From positions 7,609,375 through 7,673,374 of the forward strand of contig NC_135221.1 of NCBI RefSeq assembly GCF_052324685.1: a stretch of 64,000 nucleotides of DNA, given 5' to 3'. The notes under the pieces were generated by a model, which searched no databases, was not told where the DNA came from, and saw only the letters and a program-made list of their open reading frames with translations. The DNA is from Brachyhypopomus gauderio. Lineage: Eukaryota > Chordata > Actinopteri > Gymnotiformes > Hypopomidae. Made by a program: the position numbers and the translations under genes. Every line of letters starts with the position of its first letter. Positions within the stretch are counted from its first letter, which is position 1. This document shows, piece after piece, positions 48,548 to 64,000 of the stretch.

Positions 48548-48766
48548 TCACATGACATCACACTTTTCAGTCGACTGTTTGAGCTCTTCAAGGGTGGTCT
48601 GGGCTTTGTCTTTCAGCTGGTCAATATCAACATTTTGAATGTTGGTCAACTGACCCAAGAAGGAGAGCTGGTTCTCCTCCTCATCCTCAGCGATCATCTT
48701 AGCCAGTTCCTCGGGGAGCTCCACATCCTTGCCTGCCATCCCAATCTGAGTTTCATCTACCACACT
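48548..48766 (-). CDS. cplx3: cplx3 exon 3 (residues 90-161, stop)
   Basis: Encodes [18 protein letters not shown] through the C-terminal amphipathic segment to the CAAX Cys158. Acceptor CGCACAAG|AGT is phase 0 and follows a weak pyrimidine tract. Confidence 0.92.
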   Translation of the reverse strand, partial: SVVDETQIGMAGKDVELPEELAKMIAEDEEENQLSFLGQLTNIQNVDIDQLKDKAQTTLEELKQSTEKCDVM

Positions 48767-50069
48767 CTTGTGCGTGGAGAAACCCATGCAGGTGGATGAA
48801 GGACAAAGCAGCAGGGACAGAACGATGACATATACGTAAGGCCAAAAGGTAGGCGCGTTAAGCATGTCACTCTAGTGATCTGGCGTGGTCTGGGCTAGCT
48901 TGTGTAATGCTACCTACCTTTGGGAGCCTGTACTTGTCTCTGAGGTGAGTCCTAACTGTGGCTCTCTCCGCCTTCCTCTGAACAAAGTTGGCATCTCGCT
49001 CCATCCTGAGTGAGAATGACATGTTGTAATTAACAGCTGGGATGCCTCATGTGGCACAAAGTAAATGTGACCCATCTCAACAACCGAATGCAATTTTAGT
49101 GTCCAGCATTTTTTCCCAGTCCGGAGCAAATGCAAAACAATAAAATGTAACACGACTTGAATCGTATGTTAAGGAAAGAAAGCTGTCTGTGTATTTCTGG
49201 AAAGAAGTCATGGCCTTCAATCAGGTCCCAACATGGCCGTAGAGGGCAATGTGGCGGTGGTATTGATTGGAAGTAAGGTGAACTGAAAATGAATCCACAC
49301 TTCCAGAATCCTCCTTATATTACATATGACTCTATTTTTATACTGTATACCACCCGCAGAAGGTTTACTTATTTATTTTATTTACAGATCTGTTTATTTT
49401 ATGGTATACGTGTAGGGTACACAACTCTAACCTGTTACTGTACATTATTTTAAAAATATTGAACGTACATCTTAAATGATAAACTAAAACTAGGCTATTT
49501 TGTTTCGTTCTCTTCATATGCCAGTGCAACACCACCGCTATGGTTGAGAGCGCCAACAACCACGCTCAGATTTGGACGATCTAATATCAGTAAATCCTTA
49601 ATAGACAATGTAAAAACATCTCAAATAAATTTGTAGTAGAAAAATCGTGGAAATGCTTAATTTACTTGTGAAATTGTTAGCTTACTGGCTAGATAGCCAA
49701 TATTAGCTGACGCATTCTGTTTAGGAGATATCGGCGGTACGAGGGGGATGAATTTGTTTGGAGGCTCATAGCCACAGTGGAAGGCGCAGTGGACGCGCGT
49801 GTTTGGCGAGGCCTGCCCGACCCTCACCTCATTTAACCAGCAAGCTGAAACACTAGCGAGCTAATTAATTGGCTACATTGACTTTATAGATGCCATACAT
49901 TTGTTTCTTCAGGATTGTATGTATATGCAAAATGAATAAATACGTATGTTGAAATGTAAAAATAATATTTATTTCTGTGGTGAATGGCTTCATGTAAAAA
50001 AAAGAAAACAAATAAAGCAACAGTTTGCATGGATCTTTTTGTGTGAATTGCAAATACATTATTTGTTAT

Positions 50070-50140
<71 letters not shown>

Positions 50141-50666
50141 AATATTTGGAGTTGGTGGTAAAAAATAAGATAAACAAAAAATATATATAAACTTGTGAAT
50201 TTAGTTATCCTATGGTAATTAATTCCCAAGGCGCTCAGATATGCTACATTTTCCTAAAAACACAAAGTTAAATCAGCTTAGAAAGATCCATGCAAACTTT
50301 TTCATTCTTTATTAAGCTGTAACACCCTATTACACCCTATTATTATAACATTGGATTTGAAGTTCCTTGCGTTTTGGCTGGCTACCTGTCATCTCAGCAC
50401 ACAGCCAAAATATTGAGGTCTCCCGCGCGTTTTCGACATTTTCACAAGACAGAAACTTAAATAAAATAAGGGGCCGAGTTCACTCACTTTTCCTCCGCCA
50501 ACTGTTGTTGATATTGCACAAACTCTTCCTGTGTCATGCCCTTTGCTTCTGCTTCGGACTTCTCAACTTCAGGTGTTTCCTCTGCAAGACCCCCAGTGAT
50601 GTCCTTCAGTTTATCGCCCAATATCTGTTTCACCAAGAACGCCATCGCTCCTCTGACGTTAAGCAA
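48548..50666 (-). CDS. cplx3: complexin-3
   Basis: Small presynaptic SNARE-complex regulator; CPLX3 is the retina-enriched, farnesylated complexin that clamps and facilitates vesicle fusion at ribbon synapses (family knowledge). Three coding exons: 50488-50666, 48918-49005, 48548-48766; GT-AG and phase-correct, total 161 residues (human CPLX3 158). The N-terminus [14 protein letters not shown] is of the CPLX3/4 type. The central SNARE-binding helix is [16 protein letters not shown], the C-terminal half carries [15 protein letters not shown], and the protein ends in the CAAX box CDVM. CPLX3 rather than CPLX4 is favoured by EKCxVM, the LKDKAQTTL segment and linkage to csk. Which teleost duplicate (a or b) is not decidable here. 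Confidence 0.94.
48918..49005 (-). CDS. cplx3: cplx3 exon 2 (residues 60-89)
   Basis: Encodes [20 protein letters not shown] then LRDKYRLPK, the accessory/central helix that binds the SNARE groove. Acceptor ACTCAG, donor AAAG|GTAGGT. Confidence 0.93.
50073..50136. repeat. (TA)n microsatellite, about 64 bp
   Basis: Uninterrupted TA dinucleotides in cplx3 intron 1. Confidence 0.95.
50488..50666 (-). CDS. cplx3: cplx3 exon 1 (residues 1-60)
   Basis: ATG at 50666; encodes the N-terminal domain and the [18 protein letters not shown] helix; donor GAAAA|GTGAGT in phase 2, matching exon 2. Confidence 0.94.
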
Positions 50667-50857
50667 ATCTTCACAAAACTTAGAATTCGGAAAACTTCAA
50701 TAAATGTAGTTTTGGGTCTGTACTCTAATAGAATCGAATTAGGTCAAATAAGCGTCCTTCCTTTTGACTAGAATCCCGAGAACTAGGTTTTCAGCACCAG
50801 GTTCTTCCGGACAGCTCCTGCTCAGTGCGAATGTGCTGATCGTTTGCAGTTTGCGTC

Positions 50858-50863
50858 TTTATA
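50858..50863 (-). promoter_or_regulatory. cplx3: candidate TATA box of cplx3
   Basis: TATAAA in the minus-strand context ATCATATAAAGACGC, about 195 bases upstream of the cplx3 ATG. This fits a TATA-driven start near 50830 and a 5' UTR of about 165 bases without another exon. Confidence 0.4.
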
Positions 50864-53800
50864 TGATACTAAGATGTGCTATTCAGTTACACATCGCACC
50901 TCGTGACTGACTTTGCGCCTCCCTTAAAAAATGTTTTCGCGATTTTGAACTTAATTTTAAATATGAAACATACTTTACAAGAACACCTGATAAAATTACA
51001 ATAGTGTTTTTATGTTGTCCTGTGTTAACGAGATGGGAAAACGGGTAATTCCGGTAATTTACTTATACCTTGGTGCAATTAGAAGCAATGCTGTCCCAGC
51101 ACCATCAGGTGGCGATGGTTACTGCAAGTAATTCAATAAAAGCCTAACCTTGTTCTAGTAACCTACAGAAGATGCACATGGTTCTGAAGCTGCTGGCCTG
51201 TACAGAAATAACCCAACGACTGATATATTTTCGGTACAGTCTATTCAGTTATTTAACTGAGTAACAAGTTATTACGCTCACCTGCTAGTTTTATTGATGC
51301 CTTGGGTAACACATTGGAATAACAGTGCCACAGCAGTGTGTAGAATGATGTAACCTGTATTTTTTTGCCATGTGTCGTACAGATTCTCAGCTACAACAAA
51401 GGCTCAGTTACTTGAAATAAAATGTTTAAAAAGTTTAGACCCTCTCATGTTTCCTGTAGGAACCACAAATTGTACTGCAACTATTTAAAAAATATAAATA
51501 TGCAAACAAAAAAAAACAGGCATGCTTGTTTTGTTGAGAGCTTGCTAATGGCTAACAACAGACACAGACCGGCTTGTGGAGGCGAGAACCTGATGAGTAA
51601 CGCAGGCCGGCCCCTTTAACACCATCCGCACCTTCCACGCACAGGCCAAGACTCGCACGTATTCTGCCTTGACGCAGCTGTTAAGAGACCTGGATGGTCT
51701 TAGCCTGCGTGGCACTCCGGAGATAAAAACCATTATAAAAATGACTAATATTAGCAGAGAAGTGGCAGAAGCTGGTGACCATTATGAACGTTAGATCCAC
51801 TCCCAACGTGGATCATACACAGGGAAGTTGAGATTTTCAAATTATTTTCCAAACAGCGGGTGATGCACTGGAATTAATGCAACAGGCAAATTGGTAACAA
51901 GGGGCTGCAAGGGCTGCAAACCTATATGCAAGAATTTTGCCTAAATGCAAGACTAGTCTGCTCTAACTGCAGTTATAATGTGTTCCCAAGAAAAATGAAT
52001 AAGTGGGAGGTCAGTGTGGTTTTCGACAATGTGCCAAACCCCCGACACAGTGGGCATGAAGCGCTCCGTGCCACCTGCTCGCTGCCTTGATACACCTCGG
52101 TCCCTCCCGTCTTGATAAGACTTGAACGTCAAATATCTGAACATGGATTATAGTATGATTCATTGGATTTTTTGGTTTTGGGTATTTGGAGATGAGTCAC
52201 AGCTCTACAGCAGAGATTCACATCAGTTGTTGATCCTAGTCAGCATTTATTTTAGTTTTGGTCAGCTCAATCAATCCCTTAAGGTTTCCTCTCGTAAGGG
52301 TTCTTCTTTCAGATGGTATATTGCTTCGGGCAAAGATCTTGTTGACTACATTATCATGTTTTAAACATCGACTTTTGCATCTCTTCTTTTTACACAGGTT
52401 GTCCTTATAAGTCAGGTTGTAAAATGTGTTGCATTTGATAGTCACACAGCACAGTAGGCAACAGAGACCCCCCCCCCCCCCCCCCCTTTCACTGTGTATG
52501 ATTTCTGAATGTGTAGCTTACATATTGTATTACTGGTAAAAGGTGGAGATAGAAAACAGAACACTCAACGCTGTGATTGTCTAAACATTACAGGATCTGT
52601 CAGCAAAAACTGAGGCCAAGTTGCTTTGTCACATTAAGATTCACGCCAGGCATCTGAGGAGGTGCTGTTGGCTCAGATCGAGGCTAGCAGTTTCTGCTCA
52701 GAAACATAATTATCTTGGCCCTTAAGTGGAATATTTACTTAATTAACAATTCATCACTCACAAGTTCACACATGCAGGTGTCCAGTACACATTTAGACTC
52801 AATAAACCCTCGCATACTTTCACCCTCCACGCACAGACGCCAGACTTCCACAAGCATTAAATCACTCTACCAAACCGTCTCAAGTGACACCTACTTAAAT
52901 CAGCCTCTCCCCAGGGCCACGGTGTCTCCTGTTGCCACTGCCACACCTAAACCTAGACACGTATTCCAGTGAGACGAAGGGTGTCCTGGTGTCCTCGGCA
53001 TGAGTGACTGATTTGGGGGCGGGGCAGACTAATTTCACTGGGGAGATGCTAACAGGGGCAGTTGAAGGGTGCAGAGGGGTGAATATGCTGATCCAGGATC
53101 TGCTGCCCCCTCAGACACAGCGGCGTAGGACAGGGTGGGTGTTGTAGTCTGTGCTCTGAGTTTATGTCAGGTCACACAGACACTGCATGCTCTTATTTCT
53201 TCCACCTGAATGGAAAAGGTGAAAACCCAATAGTGTAGACTAATGTCCACTCCTACAGGTGCAGGCTTTCTGATTACATTCCCATATTCCCAGAAAATAT
53301 CTATTTTTTTATATTAAGCTGTAACACACACTCAAACACTAAGTCTGCTATATCAAGGCTACATCAGTGCTGCCTTATTCAAACAGCCCAGTGGAGTTCT
53401 TCAGTCTTCCCCCTCCAGCCCCACACACGGCCACCCGGCCTGCTTCAACCTGCTTCAGCCCCCGTGGAGCTCTCGCCCCCCCAGTCCCAGCTACTGCCGT
53501 GCTGTGATCCCCCCCCCCCAAAAAAAATAAACCACACGGGAGAACAGCTGAGATGTGGAGGAGCACAACTACTGACTGCAATGGATTTCATCATTTCACT
53601 ACAGTAAACAAAAACGTATATTTTTAACTGGGACGGAAACACAGTGTCCTTGTGTCTCTCTGGTCTGGGGCGGCTTTGGCGCCAGAATATGGATTCAGCA
53701 GAACGTTCAGAGATAACTGCTTATGCTGCAACCCCACTGCAGTCAGCGAGATTCCCTCTTCAGTTCTCGCTATTGGTGGGCTGCGTTATCCACAGGCGCT

Positions 53801-54949
53801 CGGTAAAGGAGCCCGGTACAGTCTGAAGGGCACGGCTGCGATACAGCCGGACCCGAGCGACACGAAGGCAACATAAAACTCTGATGGCTGCACAATTTCC
53901 TTCCCCTTATCCTTGAATGAAATCTGAACACATCTAATCCTATTCGGCCCGAAAGTTAGACAGACACTCAACAAGGCCAGAGAAGTGGCAGCCATCTCTC
54001 TTAAAGCTCCTGTCAGAAAGTGCTGCAACTTGCAATACTTGTTAATAACCAAGTTGTAATAAAAATACATCTTTTGGGTAATGACAATGCCCACAATGCA
54101 CAGAAGGCATTCGGTTAGTAAATACTGTCTGGAGGTAAATTCAGTGGTTAACCCAGGAATGCCTGTGGGGCCATTTCAGCATTTTCTTGCTAAGACATCA
54201 GTTTAATGAAACAGGTCCCATAGCTCATTGGAACCAGAGCTCCAATATGACCCGTGACCCTGGTACCACCATGCTGCATGCCAAGTGAAATTATTTGGGG
54301 ACCACATGCCATTGTCAACATTTTTTTTACTCTGTTAAAATGAGAATGACAAGTGCAATTTTTAAATATCAAGAAACATTTGACATGTTTATCTGTCCAG
54401 CCTTGTGTACTGACTGATGTGATCTGTCATTACCTTCTTACATTTGTCATACATTGTACTCCGACATGGATTGTTTTGGTTTTTTGGGGGTGATAAGAAC
54501 TGACTGACCAGTTTCCATCATGAGAACGCAAACATGTTCAATCTGCTTCCAAAGATAACGATCAAATGTCCAGACTCATTTGTTTCAATTAAGTCTGTGA
54601 AAGAAATTGAAATACAAAAACACCCCAAGAGGTAAACAACATATAAAAACAAAATAACAACAGTAACAACAGCAGGGGGTGAGGTGGGGGGGGGCGGAGT
54701 CCTGTGCACTGGAGGCACATTGGCCAGATGATTCATCTCACCAACATGTGGAGAGGGGCGAATACACGCAGCAAGACTGCAACAGTGTCTCCAGACCTGC
54801 GCACACAGGTGGTGTTGCATACGGCTGCGGGAGGAAGTGGCACGTCAGTATTAAGACTGCAAGGTCCAAGAATGAGAACAGGAGCTCAAACGTGAGTGTG
54901 TCGAAACCCCCCAATCCTGCCCCACACACACGCCACGTTCCGCCAGAGG
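50864..54949. other. spacer between cplx3 and csk
   Basis: Gene-free stretch with an 18-C homopolymer (52470-52487) and a GC/CpG-richer patch near 51560-51720. No sign of lman1l, which sits between CSK and CPLX3 in human. Short open frames here show no domains. Confidence 0.45.
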
Positions 54950-55197
54950 GATCGGCCGTGGCTGTAGTCCGGGGTGGGGTGGGGTGGGTCGGCCGTGGCT
55001 GTAGTCCGGGGTGGGGTGGGTCGGCCGTGGCTGTAGTCCGGGGGGGTGGGGTGGGTCGGCCGTGGCTGTAGTCCGGGGTGGGGTGGGGTGGGTCGGCCGT
55101 GGCTGTAGTCCGGGGTGGGGTGGGGTGGGTCGGCCGTGGCTGTAGTCCGGGGTGGGGTGGGGTGGGTCGGCCGTGGCTGTAGTCCGGGGGGGGGGTG
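54950..55197. repeat. G-rich 32-37-bp minisatellite, about 7 copies
   Basis: Unit GTCGGCCGTGGCTGTAGTCC followed by GGGGTGGGGTGGGGTGG, with copy-to-copy differences only in the number of GGGGT blocks. Lies within 400-620 bases 3' of the csk stop codon, so it is C-rich in the csk sense and possibly in its 3' UTR. Confidence 0.93.
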
Positions 55198-55570
55198 GGA
55201 GTGGTTGCTGATCGACGAGGGAGGGAATCGATCCAGCAGACACATGACATGTAGAAATCAAACAGAGGCGCATACGCATAGAGAAGACCAGCCTCCCCCG
55301 ATTCAGCTACACAAATCATGAAGGCACAAGGAAAGACGGAAGCAAAAAGAAATTGTGGGAATCCGAATTAGGCCGGAATTAAACTTACTATTGCGAGCGT
55401 GTGTTTGTTTGTTTGTTTGTTTTTTCCTCTTTCCTTTAGCCTGTGTGAAGTCTAGAGTGCTGGTCTGAGGTCTCGTGTTCGTGTGGTCCCAGAGAGGAGC
55501 CCTTACGTGGCCCCCACTTCATTCCTCCCTCTTCCTCTCTCCCTCTGGCTCCGACCCGGTCCAGGGCCGC
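55198..55570 (-). other. csk: csk 3' UTR / proximal flank
   Basis: Directly 3' of the csk stop. Contains a (GTTT)n stretch near 55405. No polyadenylation hexamer is evident here, so the transcript probably continues through the G-rich minisatellite. Confidence 0.4.
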
Positions 55571-63634
<8,064 letters not shown>

Positions 63635-63649
<15 letters not shown>

Positions 63650-63775
63650 GTTGAGGAGGACGATGAAGGGAGGGAGAGAGGGAAGGAGAATATCCTCTCA
63701 GTTTTCCACCAGTCTGGGCCGCAGCCTCAGAACCGGGGCAAAAGCATCCAGCTTGTGCCAGCAGCCAGCCAAGAA
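63635..63775 (-). CDS. csk: csk exon 2: 5' UTR end and residues 1-5
   Basis: Strong acceptor (polypyrimidine ... GTTCTTTGCAG) opens the exon at 63775. After 126 bases of pyrimidine-rich 5' UTR the ATG at 63649-63647 gives MSAIQ and the donor ACAG|GTGAGC. MSAIQ is identical to the mammalian CSK start, which fixes the initiation codon. Confidence 0.93.
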
Positions 63776-63922
63776 CTGCAAAGAACAGAAAAAGAAGAAA
63801 AAAAAAACATTTAAAAAAACACACAGAAAAGCCCTCCAGAACACCGCGGAGAGAGTTAGGAAACGCAACGAGCGGTCGACCCCGTCAAAGGAGCGCCGTT
63901 CCTGCGAGACGTCGGTGCCCAC

Positions 63923-64000
63923 CTGTGGGAGCCGCTACGAACGCAGTGCTACCAGACGGCTGCTCGGAGAGGCGCTCAGATCAGCATCCGTGTACAAGAC
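63923..64000 (-). other. csk: possible csk non-coding exon 1 and CpG-rich promoter side
   Basis: CpG-rich sequence upstream of exon 2 with one good donor-like site CCCACAG|GTGGGC at 63923 on the minus strand. Position relative to the strong exon 2 acceptor suggests a 5' UTR exon continuing beyond the window edge. Unproven. Confidence 0.3.

Noticed and set aside
50864..54949. Search for lman1l between cplx3 and csk
   Set aside because: No lectin-domain exon or signal peptide was seen on either strand by eye.
54738..55319. 193-residue Pro/Thr-rich minus-strand open frame
   Set aside because: Open only because the G-rich minisatellite lacks stops; the same repeat is open in three frames.

Overview
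This window is vertebrate nuclear DNA and almost certainly from a teleost fish. It has short exons with consensus GT-AG splice sites. It carries dense dinucleotide microsatellites, many G/C homopolymers, Tc1/mariner transposons, tRNA-derived SINE-like repeats and L2-like LINE tails of fish type. An ostariophysan (characin, catfish or electric-fish relative) is a guess from the repeat flavour only.

Four protein-coding genes are recognisable, all on the minus strand. (1) chst8 (GalNAc-4-O-sulfotransferase 1): the catalytic 3' exon is at 1174-2244 and the membrane-anchor exon at 26936-27135. A 24.7 kb intron lies between them, and one short middle exon is probably hidden in it. (2) adal (N6-methyl-AMP deaminase, adenosine deaminase-like): nine coding exons rebuilt over 43345-47225, 352 codons with every splice phase matching. 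(3) cplx3 (complexin-3): three coding exons over 48548-50666, 161 codons, ending in a CAAX box. (4) csk (C-terminal Src kinase): twelve coding exons over 55571-63649, giving exactly 450 codons, the length of human CSK, plus part of the 5' UTR. The csk-cplx3 pairing is conserved with human 15q24; chst8 and adal are on other loci in human.

Layout: 1-1173 is the chst8 3' UTR and flank. From 1174 to 27135 is chst8, whose giant intron holds a Tc1-derived MITE, a Tc1 copy with a 17-bp minisatellite grown inside its helix-turn-helix coding region, 54-bp and 40-bp minisatellites, L2 and SINE copies and an unnamed repeat pair. From 27.2 to 43.3 kb there is no clear gene, apart from a small two-exon candidate for a secreted CC-motif protein (29839-30145), an 8-bp-TSD hAT MITE (36796-36914) and several tandem repeats. 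From 43.3 kb to the end adal, cplx3 and csk lie close together.

The genes do not form a pathway: chst8 acts in the Golgi, adal in cytosolic nucleotide catabolism, cplx3 at (ribbon) synapses, and csk as the inhibitory kinase of Src-family kinases. The most notable observations are the minisatellite born inside a transposase gene, a solo LTR inserted into a SINE-like repeat whose empty site is preserved at 20.6 kb, long (UG)n tracts directly upstream of 3' splice sites in both csk and chst8, and the candidate CC-motif secreted gene.
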